Numbered from the stretch's first letter, positions 11,530 through 22,223 are shown. The stretch is DNA of 64,000 nt from Colias croceus (GCF_905220415.1 NC_059563.1:2242001-2306000); one strand, 5' to 3'. A program made the numbers and translations. The notes: a model not told the origin generated them from the sequence alone.

Positions 11530-11790
11530 ACAAAGGTTTGCATGTACGCGTAGCGCTTGGATCCCCGTTCATGTACGTACGCAAGCTTGACGCACGCACA
11601 CAACGCCGCTCGGTTCCTTCTCATGGAGCGTTCTCGTGAGGGCTGCACCATTGCTGTGAGCGATCGGTGTTTGTTTATACAATTACTTAAAATATCAACG
11701 TAACCAGTGACAACCCTGTCCCTCGCGAGTTTAGGTACTGTGCGCTCCTAAACGCCGGGAGTCTACCTACTTGTTCTGTTTATACTATGG
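11530..11790. promoter_or_regulatory. GC- and CpG-rich block, possible promoter or 5' exon
   Basis: A short island with many CG dinucleotides (e.g. GTACGCGTAGCGCTTGG, CGTGAGGGCTGC, GCTCCTAAACGCCGGGAG) inside AT-rich DNA. Short frames are open on both strands but none is convincing. It may be a 5' UTR, a promoter or a decayed GC-rich repeat. Confidence 0.25.
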
Positions 11791-12024
11791 TTCTGTCGTG
11801 GATGTTTTTAATTGCCACGCTTTGAGCTTTTACAGTTTTATTAGGTTTATTACCTATTGAGTCGATAAAACAATGTATTTAGGTCAGGTTAAATACTTTT
11901 AATAATTTGAACGGAATCAGAAGGACTCTACTTGATCTTATTGTACAGCTGTTTTGTTTAAATATCATTTAAATGATATCTAAAAAGATTTTGAGCTACG
12001 TTTCTGTTATTATGGCATATTTAG

Positions 12025-12196
12025 GGTGCTTATACACCTATAATATGTGAGGATGTGCAGCGAGGAATGTGTTTTTAGATAACCAATAGTATGGTTTCAA
12101 ACGCTAAACACTTCAAACTAAATGATGCGATAATATGATGTATATTGCAAACACATTCCTCGCTACAGCCTCGCACATTATTGGTGGAAAAGCACC
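12025..12196. mobile_element. MITE with ~50-bp TIRs
   Basis: The left end GGTGCTTATACACC leads to GCAGCGAGGAATGTGTTT. The right end is its diverged inverse (AAACACATTCCTCGCTAC, then GGTGGAAAAGCACC). It is about 172 bp with no coding. The target duplication is unclear (TTTAG versus TTTAA). Confidence 0.65.
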
Positions 12197-12199
12197 TTT

Positions 12200-12800
12200 A
12201 AGCTGGGTTTTTATGTGTATAAATTTTTATACGTGATTATATTATATTCCTTAGTGCCTAAGTGTCAAGTGCTTGTAGTTGTGGAACCGATTTGCGCAGT
12301 TATATGACGTTTGTCTCTGTACTATTTATTTACTCATGTACTTCTATTTTAAATTGAAACTTTAAATTTTCAATAAAACAACACCTACGTATCTATTTGA
12401 CACATAATATTCGTATAGAATAGATTGGAGTGATGATATTACATCGCTTTTACGTATCTCGACGCTTTCAACCCTTTGAAACGAGTGTGTGACAAGAATA
12501 TCTACATGGATGTAAAGTTTACTAGATACGTCTTACAATTAATATAATTAAATTGCTAATTATTTATTTTATATAGTAATATAGAGGAATGCCGTGCCGT
12601 GTAGACCTGGAAGGCTGGAATTAATACTACGATTATGCATAGCATGTCACACACAGAATAGTTTGAACAAACAATAGAAAAAATATCTTTATACTTAGTG
12701 TTAGACAGCTAAAAGTTTGTCTAAACTCTAAATGTTTCTATTAAGTTCTTAGTAATGTACAAGTGTACCCTGGCTAGTTGATAACCATTAACCTGGTAAA
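12200..12800. other. No supported feature
   Basis: AT-rich; nothing recognised. Confidence 0.45.
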
Positions 12801-12807
12801 ATATAGA

Positions 12808-12900
12808 ATGAATGAATGAATAAAAATACTTTATTTGCACCAAAACTGCATACCTGCAAACTGCCATATAGATATAGGATATAATAAAATAACCAATGTT
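12808..12900 (-). mobile_element. Retroposon 3' tail
   Basis: On the minus strand GGTGCAAATAAAGTATTTT leads into (TTCA)n, a polyadenylation signal followed by a simple-repeat tail. Confidence 0.4.
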
Positions 12901-13539
12901 ACAATTTAAATTAAAAAATGTACCGACACTACATGATTGTTTGATAAATAGAATAGTTTTAAAAACTTGCGGTATCTAGTAATATATAAATAACGAATAT
13001 CTATTTAAATAGTTTCAAAGTGAATATCACCTATGTTCTTACCTGAGGAATTTGTTAAACCTTTCAGACCCTTGAAAATACGTCAAAGCGATGATGGTTT
13101 TGTATAGGTTTATTTTAACAAGGCTTTGATAGCCCTTGAGAGGTTTTAGTGTAAATTGTTTTATGAATTTCAACCGATGCCCGATCATATTATAAGGGTA
13201 ATAAGCTTCTGAAAAAATTGGGAACAGTTTTGGTATATTTTTCTATTAAGTGCTTAGTTATGTTTGAAAAAGAAGAATTGTAGAATAAACTACGTTAATA
13301 AGTAAAGATATTTATCCCTATACAATAAACGGAAATAGAAATATTTTCTCTTAATAATATTAGGGTAGATAATATTATAAAGATTTCAGCCAGCTATTAG
13401 CTAGGAATTCGCAATTTTGCTTATAATATATTCGATCCCTTTTCTATTTCATTATATTGTTCATGTAGGTTTTGTTTTAGAAATGAATTCCAATAAAACT
13501 ACTTAATTTATTTCACTTTTTATTTATATTTTCAGTTTA

Positions 13540-13693
13540 TCTAAAACTCTTGTGTGCGGCGTTTGAATTCCTCCGAAACGGCTTGACCGATTCTCACGAA
13601 ATTTTGTGTGCATCGGGTATGTCTGTGAATCGAACAACGTCTATTTTTCATACCCCTATGTGTTAAGAGTAAGACAGAACCTTTGCCGGGACA
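13540..13693 (+). mobile_element. Helitron family H
   Basis: Contains CTCCGAAACGGCTTGACCG, CATACCCCTATGTGTTAAG and CTTTGCCGGGACAGCTTG. The CTAG terminus has changed to CTTG. Confidence 0.5.
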
Positions 13694-14095
13694 GCTTGTA
13701 GTAGGTAGCTTATATATACGCGTTTATCCATTTAGGAATTTGCTCCAAAATGTCCATAAGATTAATAGGATCCGTGATCGTTACAGTTTTATGGCCGGAT
13801 GGTTGTTTTCACATTATTAATTGCACTTTTAAAACAAACGTTGAATCTAACCTTTGTAACAAATGGCGGGTTTGACAAATCGGAGCGATTATTTCGTTTT
13901 ATGATTGATAAATCGATTTAAACCACGTTTAAACACATGTGATTTATATTTCTGGAACAAAGGATATTTTGACAGTGTTAAAGCGAATTTAAATTGATTT
14001 TGGAGGATATTAGAATAGGCATAATTGATATAGAATGATACGAAGAAACGTTTTGAGGATTAATGTTTTTTGTTTTTTTCTAATTGTATGAAATT

Positions 14096-14155
14096 TGAAG
14101 TTATATTTTTTGGTTTTTTATGGCATTCAAATGCTTTATAAATATAAATTTATAT
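14096..14155. repeat. Left arm of a 60-bp inverted repeat
   Basis: Exact reverse complement of 14323-14382 and of the same block in units 2 and 4 (unit 3 has a 2-base A-run difference). The core is GCATTCAAATGC. With its partner it would enclose the first tRNA-like sequence in a long stem. Confidence 0.8.
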
Positions 14156-14227
14156 GTAAATGTATATGTGTCCCTTAAGACACATAAAAAACTGAAAGGA
14201 TAGAATAAATTCGATTGCTCAGGCGGG

Positions 14228-14302
14228 TCACGAGTGGCTGAGTTGGTTAGGCATCCGCCCCGGAATGGCGCGAAGGATGCGGGTTCGAGTCCCGCCTCGT
14301 GA
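14228..14302 (+). ncRNA. tRNA-like sequence, copy 1
   Basis: The acceptor stem is perfect over 7 bp (TCACGAG with CTCGTGA) and the T arm over 5 bp (GCGGG-TTCGAGT-CCCGC). The A box TGGCTGAGTTGG is at 14235-14246, the B box GGTTCGAGTCC at 14282-14292, and T6 at 14308-14313. The anticodon region is abnormal: CGCC-CCGGAAT-GGCG gives a GGA triplet but lacks U33, and CATCC with GGATG forms a competing stem. It is therefore a tRNA-derived Pol III unit, not a dependable decoding tRNA. The flanking AATTCGAT and ATCGAATT can extend the stem. Confidence 0.7.
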
Positions 14303-14540
14303 TCGAATTTTTTCTATTCTTTATAAATTTATATTTATAAAGCATTTGAATGCCATAAAAAACCAAAAAATATAACTTCAAGAAAAGGTCGTGTTCCATC
14401 GTTACAATATTGTATTCACTGAAAAGTGCTTCATATTGGTTGAGATGGTTGTTAAATCATCTCAATAGATGGCGCGCGGTGTGTCCCTTAAGACACATAA
14501 AAAACTGAAAGGATAGAATAAATTCGATTGCTCAGGCGGG

Positions 14541-14615
14541 TCACGAGTGGCTGAGTTGGTTAGGCATCCGCCCCGGAATGGCGCGAAGGATGCGGGTTCG
14601 AGTCCCGCCTCGTGA
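14541..14615 (+). ncRNA. tRNA-like sequence, copy 2
   Basis: Same sequence as copy 1 as far as I can see, including both Pol III boxes and the T6 tract. Confidence 0.7.
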
Positions 14616-14853
14616 TCGAATTTTTTCTATTCTTTATAAATTTATATTTATAAAGCATTTGAATGCCATAAAAAACCAAAAAATATAACTTCAAGAAAAG
14701 GTCGTGTTCCATCGTTACAATATTGTATTCACTGAAAAGTGCTTCATATTGGTTGAGATGGTTGTTAAATCATCTCAATAGATGGCGCGCGGTGTGTCCC
14801 TTAAGACACATAAAAAACTGAAAGGATAGAATAAATTCGATTGCTCAGGCGGG

Positions 14854-14928
14854 TCACGAGTGGCTGAGTTGGTTAGGCATCCGCCCCGGAATGGCGCGAA
14901 GGATGCGGGTTCGAGTCCCGCCTCGTGA
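14854..14928 (+). ncRNA. tRNA-like sequence, copy 3
   Basis: Same sequence as copy 1. An 81-codon open frame that starts inside it is an artefact of the repeat. Confidence 0.7.
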
Positions 14929-15168
14929 TCGAATTTTTTCTATTCTTTATAAATTTATATTTATAAAGCATTTGAATGCCATAAAAAACCAAAAAAAATA
15001 TAACTTCAAGAAAAGGTCGTGTTCCATCGTTACAATATTGTATTCACTGAAAAGTGCTTCATATTGGTTGAGATGGTTGTTAAATCATCTCAATAGATGG
15101 CGCGCGGTGTGTCCCTTAAGACACATAAAAAACTGAAAGGATAGAATAAATTCGATTGCTCAGGCGGG

Positions 15169-15243
15169 TCACGAGTGGCTGAGTTGGTTAGGCATCCGCC
15201 CCGGAATGGCGCGAAGGATGCGGGTTCGAGTCCCGCCTCGTGA
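15169..15243 (+). ncRNA. tRNA-like sequence, copy 4
   Basis: Same sequence as copy 1, with intact A box, B box and T6. Confidence 0.7.
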
Positions 15244-15481
15244 TCGAATTTTTTCTATTCTTTATAAATTTATATTTATAAAGCATTTGAATGCCATAAA
15301 AAACCAAAAAATATAACTTCAAGAAAAGGTCGTGTTCCATCGTTACAATATTGTATTCACTGAAAAGTGCTTCATATTGGTTGAGATGGTTGTTAAATCA
15401 TCTCAATAGATGGCGCGCGGTGTGTCCCTTAAGACACATAAAAAACTGAAAGGATAGAATAAATTCGATTGCTCAGGCGGG

Positions 15482-15556
15482 TCACGAGTGGCTGAGTTGG
15501 TTAGGCATCCGCCCCGGAATGGCGCGAAGGATGCGGGTTCGAGTCCCGCCTCGTGA
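15482..15556 (+). ncRNA. tRNA-like sequence, copy 5
   Basis: Same sequence as copy 1. The unit breaks off soon after the T6 tract, which marks the array's right edge. Confidence 0.7.
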
Positions 15557-15621
15557 TCGAATTTTTTCTATTCTTTATAAATTTATATGTATGAAATTTT
15601 TGTACGAAAAATAAATGTAAA

Positions 15622-15816
15622 TCTATATATTATATAAAACTCAAAGATGACTGATATAGTGATCTATCAACGCACAGCCCAAACCACTGGACGTATCGGG
15701 CTGAAATTTGGCATGCAGGTAGATGTTAGGACGTAGGCTAAGAAAGGATTTCCCGAAATTCTTGCGGGAACGGGGAAAAACGGGGATGCACGTACAAAGT
15801 CGTGAGCGGTAGCTAG
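15622..15816 (+). mobile_element. Helitron-like repeat, family G
   Basis: Starts TCTATATATTATATAAAAC and ends AGTCGTGAGCGGTAGCTAG before T. The body has ACGTATCGGGCTGAAATTTG. Only copy in the window. Confidence 0.6.
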
Positions 15817-16149
15817 TATACAGTATAATAATAAATAAATGTACCTAATTCTGTTTTTCTGATATTATCTGTATAATTTTAAAGTAATAATAGTCTAGTG
15901 TAGGGTGTGTAAGTAATCAATGCAATTGCAAAAAATACGACGTATTGAATTAAAAATACACCTACATTCAAGTAAGAAGGCTTCTTCTAAGGGCGTAATT
16001 TAATGAAATGCTCATTCAGCGACATGTATTTATGTGCTTAGGTGAATGTAGACTGTCAATGAACTTGTATAACTATAAAAGAAATAAAATTCGAATGTCT
16101 GTCTGTAATAGTTAACTAACTGCTGTCTAATAAATGCAATCCATCTACA

Positions 16150-16325
16150 CTTTATATTAATAAAGCTGAAGAGTTGTTTTTTTGATAATCTCAGGTACTA
16201 CTGGTCCTATTTGAAAAATTATTTCGGTGTTAAACAGCCCATTTATTGAGGAAGGCTATATTATATCATCACGCTAAGGCCAACAGGAGCGGAGCAATGC
16301 CGGCAAAACCACGGGGCACAGCTAG
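16150..16325 (+). mobile_element. Helitron family B
   Basis: Ends ACCACGGGGCACAGCTAG before T. The body has AGGAGCGGAGCAATGCCGG. The 5' terminus is altered. A separate CTAG-type 3' stub lies at about 16496-16515. Confidence 0.65.
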
Positions 16326-16519
16326 TGTAATTATAAAAATGCTTGCTGTCCCAGTATACTTAACAGAAATATCTTTCTTTTCAATTCGAACCAGATTCTG
16401 AGATATGCATATTCAAATACACACGGAAAAATTAAAACATCCTTTGTTAAAGCCGTAAGAACATTTATACGCTTTTATTTGATAAAAAAAGACACAGAGC
16501 CGCGTGTAAAGCTAGTATA

Positions 16520-17140
16520 GCGATCGACATTGATGAAGGTTTAATACAATCTCGATGTCAATAGCGGATATCATCTCGATATACCTTTTGTGTGCAAATA
16601 ATAAATATTTCGTCGCTCATATCTTCAGTTATACTATGGTTATACGTTGAGTATGGCTTTGACATGGCGATACAGTTGATATAAGAAATAGTTTATTGGA
16701 TTTTTTTTGTTTACTTTGTGTTTTTCTGTTAATCTTTAAGTTCCATAGTACACCAAATCCGTAATTACTATAACACTCTTAAAGAAAAATTGTGATTTTT
16801 TTTTGACTTTATTATTGAATTAGAGACTATTATTAGAGAACTCAAAGTGGGAACATTATAGGACCTTATTATCTCGTTATCGTCTATTCCACCAATTCTA
16901 ATCTAGTATCGTGGGCTTCCCAACTACTACGCGCGGGAAAAACGTACTTTAGTAATTTTGTGTCTGACGGAGAAAGACACGAACGTCCCGCATGGAAAAA
17001 ATTGAAACACGCCTCAGGTTATTGGCTATTAAACAAACTGGACAATGAAAACCAATAAATTGTCTCGAACACTTTTTAGGTATTGAATGAATCTTTAATT
17101 TAAGATATTATAACACATTGTCACTAATTTAGTTTTTTTA
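16520..17140. other. No supported feature
   Basis: AT-rich; no coding or repeat termini recognised. Confidence 0.45.
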
Positions 17141-17147
17141 ACCAATT

Positions 17148-17219
17148 GAGCCCCGAGCGGCCCGATCGGACCACGACACAATAGATTTTCTATTGTGTCT
17201 GTGATTCCGGGGGCTGAGT
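17148..17219. repeat. Hairpin with 11-bp perfect inner stem
   Basis: GACACAATAGA (17175-17185) pairs exactly with TCTATTGTGTC (17189-17199) across a TTT loop. Outside it GAGCCCCGAG and CCGGGGGCTGAG are roughly complementary. This may be a collapsed MITE. Confidence 0.55.
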
Positions 17220-17454
17220 TATTAAACGAGCTCTTAAAGAATTACAGAAACAAGTCAAAATCAGTCTAAAATCGATACGGACTCTTAATAATTAATTAAA
17301 AATATCCTGTCCAGGATTTTTCCGGCAAACCCATTTGTAATACCTACATTTTTTATAGACTAAATTTATTACAAAAAATGGTTTAATTTTATAATCACCC
17401 CAGTGAAGCTTTAGATTCGAATTTAGGTTCGGATCTTATAGTTAGAAAAGTTGA

Positions 17455-17535
17455 TTTCTATCTTATGAGCCTGGGTCGCTCTAATTTGTAAAATATTTAA
17501 AGTGAAATAAATGATTTATTTATTTATTTATTTAC
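17455..17535 (+). mobile_element. Possible retroposon 3' tail
   Basis: GCCTGGGTCGCTCTAATTTG, then AATAAA at 17506-17511 and a TTTA simple repeat. Confidence 0.35.
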
Positions 17536-17539
17536 AAGC

Positions 17540-18090
17540 ATTATATTTAGTGACATAACCTTTAAACTCATGGAACGTTCTAGAAGGAACAAACTGTATA
17601 CAATAACCTATACGACACGGCACGTCAATTTAAAGCTGAAACTCGTATCGTTACCTGACAAACGGAACGAGAATACAGATACGAAATATTTGTCAAAGAA
17701 CATTGGAATTGCGTTCTTTGTGCTCATCTAACGTCAAAAGTATCGGAATGGTCGGAATTTTTGCGATAAATTACTATACGGATGATATTTTGCTTTGGGG
17801 TTCAAATTAAGGTATTTAAAGTATCTTTTGTAGGCGTTAATGTTTTGCTTTTAAATTCGTAAAATGTATTTGTCATTTAATATACCATAAAATATATTTT
17901 TCATTTTTCATTTTTTCAAAGTTTTGGACAACAAGCAGAGCAGTCAGTAAGCTAGTGTCACAGAAATTAAGCTTCCCACGACTTATTTGAGTAGCCTTTT
18001 CGTTGGCGACATCAAAGAGATGCGAGATTAGTTTGTTTGTGTGACGGAAAATTTCCACGTTGCTTCTAATAAGATACGAAATGTTTCTAT
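17540..18090. other. No supported feature
   Basis: No element ends or convincing frame; a 61-codon minus-strand frame has no coding character. Confidence 0.4.
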
Positions 18091-18094
18091 ATAA

Positions 18095-18336
18095 TCCATA
18101 CTAATATTATAAATGCGAAAGTAACTCTGTCTGTCTGTCTGTTACTCAATCACGCCTTAACTACTGAACCAATTTGCATGAAATTTGGTATAGAGATATT
18201 TTGATACCCGAGAAAGGACATAGGCTATTTTTTAACCCGGGAAATAGGATAGGTTTTATCCCGGAAATCCCACGGAAACGGGAACTATGCGGGGTTTTCT
18301 TTGACTGCGCGGGCGAAGCTGCGGGTGTAAAGCTAG
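18095..18336 (+). mobile_element. Helitron family A, near complete
   Basis: TCCATACTAATATTATAAAT at the 5' end, the CTGTCTGTCTGTCTG block, and GCGGGTGTAAAGCTAG before T at the 3' end. Confidence 0.8.
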
Positions 18337-18476
18337 TAAGTACATAAAAACAGTCGTGTTTCTTCGCAATAAACTCAAAAACGATTGCACCGATTTTCAT
18401 TCTGTATTCACCAGGATAGCGTGGTCATACTTATAGGAATGTTTTATTTTTAAATTTGTTAAGATACATGTGCTGC

Positions 18477-19284
18477 TGTAAGCTGTGCCCCATGGTTTCA
18501 TCCGTATTGCTCCGCTTCTGTTGGTTTAAGCGTGATGATATATAGCCTATAGCCTTCCTCGATAAATGGGCTATCTAACACCGACAGAGTTTTTCAAATC
18601 GGACCTGGGGCCTTAGACAAACGTACGTAACGCCATGGAATAGAAACTGCTAACGCTAATTATTGACATAAGCTCATGACATTTTGGTAATGGTTCGATC
18701 ACACTACCAACGACGCAGACGACCACGACCAAAGTTCCAATCTTGCCGAAATTTGTTCAAAATCAATATTAAAATCTCCCGTCATTCTGGTACTCAGAAA
18801 TAAAAAAATTCGAGGTCAATTAATAAAAAGAAATAGGGTTTTTTGCGATTTTCGCCGAGACGGTAAGTTTATCATACAATCACCTGAACCAAAATTGTAT
18901 ATAATCTAATTATCTATAAAAAAGGTTAAATACATTTTTTTCTAGGAGCCACCGTTTCTATGAAAAACCTGTTTGTTTATCCATTGATCTCAAAATTTTT
19001 TTTCCAAACACCAATACGACAGGAAATTCTTAAATTTCATTTTTAATTGTGTTTTGCACAATTTTATTTAATTGCGACTGGATGAAAATTTTGTTCGTGG
19101 TCGTCGTTGTCGTTGGTAGGGTGACCGAATCCTTATGCAAAACATCATACGCTTATGTCAATTTCTATCGATAGCGTATTCTATTCCTTGGCGTTTTGAC
19201 GTTTGGCTAAGGCCCCAGTAGTACCTGAGATTAGCGTGTTCATACAAACAAACAAACTCTTCAGCTTTATAATATTAGTATAGA
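18477..19284 (-). mobile_element. Helitron family B split by a TIR element
   Basis: The body is continuous from TGTGCCCCATGGTTTCATC to AAATCGGACC. It is broken at 18606 and resumes at 19218 with GTAGTACCTGAGATTAGCG, ending TATTAGTATAGA before T. Confidence 0.75.
18606..19217. mobile_element. TIR element nested in a Helitron, 612 bp
   Basis: The ends TGGGGCCTTAGACAAACGT and GTTTGGCTAAGGCCCCA are inverted. Similar subterminal blocks (GGAATAGAAACTGCTA, TTGACATAAGC) recur in inverse at the other end, and GTCGTCGTTGTCGTTGG inverts CCAACGACGCAGACGAC. No target duplication is obvious. No coding. A relative is at 36121-36357. Confidence 0.65.
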
Positions 19285-19457
19285 TATGATAACATTACTG
19301 ATTAGGCAATAATCCAAACCAGCCAAGTGCTGGTTGGCTGATATTTCATGTCATACTTTAACATAGAAAATATAATCATAGATAATATAACACTATATTA
19401 TTGTTTAATATAATATGATTTTTTGTTGTTTTTCGGTTGGTATAGATATAATTATCA

Positions 19458-19646
19458 TCTACTAATATAATAAATGCGAAATTAACTCTACCTATCGGTC
19501 TCTTTTTAACGCATCAACCACTGAACCGATTTAGATGAAATAGCAATACAGTCTTACTGCATACTACACAGTTTTTATATTTCAAAAATCTCACGGGAAA
19601 AGGAACTATGAGGGTTTTTCCTTTGATTAAGCGGGCGGAAAGCTAG
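19458..19646 (+). mobile_element. Helitron, family A relative
   Basis: TCTACTAATATAATAAATGC to AAGCGGGCGGAAAGCTAG before T. The GACA block has decayed. Confidence 0.65.
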
Positions 19647-19649
19647 TAA

Positions 19650-20170
19650 GAAATATTATATATTATTATTTTCTACCTACTAATATTTTTTATTTAATAT
19701 TTTCATAATAACCGAGGAAATATTACAAGTCAATTTTAATCTAACATCCGATATCACGTGACGTAATATATTCAAACAGCAAAGCCAAAGGAATAAGGAA
19801 ATTTATATTTTTCCCTAAAAAGGGTCGGGTGCGGACTATAATTTATTTTACAAAGCGATGTTTTGTTAATATACTAAAATATGAGTTCAGAAGGGATCAT
19901 TTAATTAATATTAAAAGGTTATGTTTGTTTTTTGCGAATTTCTACCATGTTCACGCTTTTTTGCCTTCGGGATACATGTTTCCTGTGATTGGAAGAGGTT
20001 CTGTTCTATGCTTATTATTTTATCTCAAACATTTATTTTTTCAGGAAGATTTCTTTTTTCGTCTATTCCAGAAATGAAACTCTGGTTCTGAAAGTAATTT
20101 TTACAGAGAAGTATCGTCAAAAAACTCATTTCTCCTTGTTTCTAGGTTATATTGTAGTCGTGTATTTATC
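19650..20170. other. No supported feature
   Basis: Two overlapping ~80-codon plus-strand frames (19829-20231) are Phe- and Tyr-rich with no motif and no splice support; I treat them as chance. Confidence 0.4.
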
Positions 20171-20171
20171 T

Positions 20172-20359
20172 TCACTACATAGTATAAAACAAAGTCGCTT
20201 TCTCTGTCCCTATGTCCCTTTGTATGCTTAAATCTTTAAAACTACGCATTGGATTTTGGTGCATTTTTTTTAATAGATAGAGTGATTCGAGAGGAAGGTT
20301 TTAGTATATAATTTATTAGGTTTTAGACAAAGCGAGCGAAGCCGCGGGCGGTAAGCTAG
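20172..20359 (+). mobile_element. Helitron family D
   Basis: TCACTACATAGTATAAAAC to GCCGCGGGCGGTAAGCTAG before T. Contains TCCCTATGTCCCTTTG. Confidence 0.75.
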
Positions 20360-20621
20360 TTATATAATAAAGTTAAAAACAACCATTATATAATATTAAA
20401 TAGAAAAGTTTATCACTCCATAGATAGAGCACTACATATTTTGTCCGTCCGTCTGTTCACAATAAACTCAAAAATTACTGTACCGATTTCCCATTCTGTT
20501 TTCACCAATTAATAGCGGTACTCTTGATGTAAGTATGAGTATATAATTATTCATGCTGTTATCCACTTTAGGAAAAGCTCTATTGAGCGTGTAAAAGTTC
20601 GCATATTCAATTTATTCTTAA

Positions 20622-20857
20622 CTAGCTTTCCACCCGCAGCTTCGCCCGCGCAGTCAAAGAAAAACTCGCATACTTCCCGTTCCCGTGGGATTTCCAGGAT
20701 AAAACCTTTACTATTTCCCGGGGTAAAAAGTAGCCTATGTCCTTTCTCGGGTATCAAAATATCTCTATACCAAATTTCATGCAAATTAGTTCAGTAGCGT
20801 GATTGAGTAACAGACAGACAGACAGAGTTACTTTCGCATTTATAATATTAGTATGGA
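20622..20857 (-). mobile_element. Helitron family A
   Basis: The plus strand opens CTAGCTTTCCACCCGCAG and ends AATATTAGTATGGA before T. The GACA block is intact. The minus-strand frame across it is a repeat artefact. Confidence 0.8.
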
Positions 20858-20859
20858 TT

Positions 20860-21560
20860 CTATTGTTTTATTGGTGTGTTCAAAAAACGTATTGACTTTC
20901 TTTATTTCTATTACATCCAACAGAAACGTGGAAAAGCGCAAAGAATCGCAATCAACAAATAAACTCCATTAACATTCCATACGGTTCTCCGTTAAAAGAT
21001 AAACGGGAGATAAAAGTTTAAAAACGCTATGGAATACAAAAAGCCGGCAATAAGTCGCAATTAGCAAAGTTGAGGAAGAAATTTATTGAATTCTCTTATA
21101 ATACCTTTTGTAAGAAGTTCAGTGAAAATTGAAAAGTTCTAAGACCCTCATATCAGTATGCCAATTGCTTTTATAGTCTGTGGAGTTTGGAACAATTATA
21201 ACACTTAAAGAATTAGAATATGAAGATCATTGTATGATTTTTTTTAATAATTACTTACTTACTGTTTTATACTTATGTATGAAAATAATAAATATTAATA
21301 TTATGTTTAAGGAGGTTTTTAAAACATGCACAATACAGTATTGCCAATGCTCTTCTGAATACAAAAAGAGCTATCTTAATATTATATTAATACATGTAAA
21401 ATCTTGAAATACATTATAGAATAATATAGTAATTAAAAGTAATTTCATAACATTTAATGTGTTATTTCAATAGTAATGATTTCTTATAATCGTAACTACT
21501 AGGCTACGGCGTAGCACTAAAGTCAATAATTTAATTATTATCAAAACTAACGTCATAAAC
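20860..21560. other. No supported feature
   Basis: AT-rich; no coding signal. Confidence 0.45.
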
Positions 21561-21562
21561 TA

Positions 21563-21757
21563 GAGCCGGCTACTCACGTACCTGCCGCAGGGGCAATATT
21601 GGAACAATCTCAGTTGATCGACGATCGGAGCAATTTCAATTGTTCTCTAAATTGCCCCTGCTTGCCTATACAAGTATACACATCACAATTAAGGAGCCAA
21701 GAATTAAGGGTAAAATTCCAACATTGCCCCTGCTGCAGGTAGGTGAGTAGCCCATTT
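21563..21757. mobile_element. MITE, relative of 6906-7273
   Basis: AGCCGGCTACTCACGTACC at the left, and GCTGCAGGTAGGTGAGTAG at the right as its inverse. It shares ATTGCCCCTGCTTGCC. No intact TTAA duplication and no internal triplication. Confidence 0.65.
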
Positions 21758-21763
21758 TACAAT

Positions 21764-21912
21764 TACTAAAGAGCGTTATTCTTAGACAAAACGCGAACTA
21801 AATTACGCTTTAAAATTAAATAGCGTTATTCTTAGACAAAACGAAAAAATTCAAAAGTCTAAAATTAAAGAGCGTTATTCTTAGACAAAACGCGGACTAA
21901 ATTACGCTTTAT
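21764..21912. repeat. Three tandem copies of a ~58-bp unit
   Basis: AGCGTTATTCTTAGACAAAA occurs at the start of each unit, followed in two of them by CTAAATTACGCTTTA. It adjoins the MITE to its left. Confidence 0.75.
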
Positions 21913-22223
21913 ATGAATTCTAATAGTAAAGCCAATTTATATCATAAATATTTACACTAACATTAACAAACTCAAAGTCACTTAAAATATTTAAATTCAC
22001 CTGAAATTTGGATACAAAACCGGATACGGCTTGAATATTCAAAACAAAGCGAAATTAACTCTAGAAACTTCGAAACTTAATATAACTTCCGCCATTGCTT
22101 GTCTAAAATAACATTTTATTCAACTACCCACATAGCTACATAGTTCTATGTGAATTGTTATAATAAGATTGCGAGTATCGAGTTTGAAATGCTTTTTACA
22201 GGCGACGATATCGGTACGACACG

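Larger units (their letters stand above)
14168..15588 (+). repeat. Five-unit tandem array of a tRNA-like Pol III cassette
   Basis: Units begin at 14168, 14481, 14794, 15109 and 15422 with GTGTCCCTTAAGACACA (periods 313, 313, 315, 313) and look identical by eye except for an A-run. Each holds a short hairpin, AGAATAAATTCGAT, a tRNA-like sequence, a T6 tract and GAATTTTTTCTATTC. The first four continue with one arm of the 60-bp inverted repeat and about 100 bp ending AATAGATGGCGCGCGG; the fifth stops after TTATAAATTTATAT. Confidence 0.9.

Noticed and set aside
14228..14302. Functional tRNA-Ser(GGA)
   Set aside because: The GGA loop lacks U33, the stem is imperfect and a stronger CATCC/GGATG pairing competes.
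14891..15136. 81-codon frame starting in the array
   Set aside because: It starts inside the tRNA-like sequence and crosses unit boundaries; repeat artefact.
14168..15588. CRISPR-like array
   Set aside because: Units are ~313 bp with no short repeat-spacer pattern, and the host is a eukaryote.
19829..20231. Two overlapping ~80-codon plus-strand frames
   Set aside because: Phe/Tyr-rich chance frames; the second runs into a family D Helitron.
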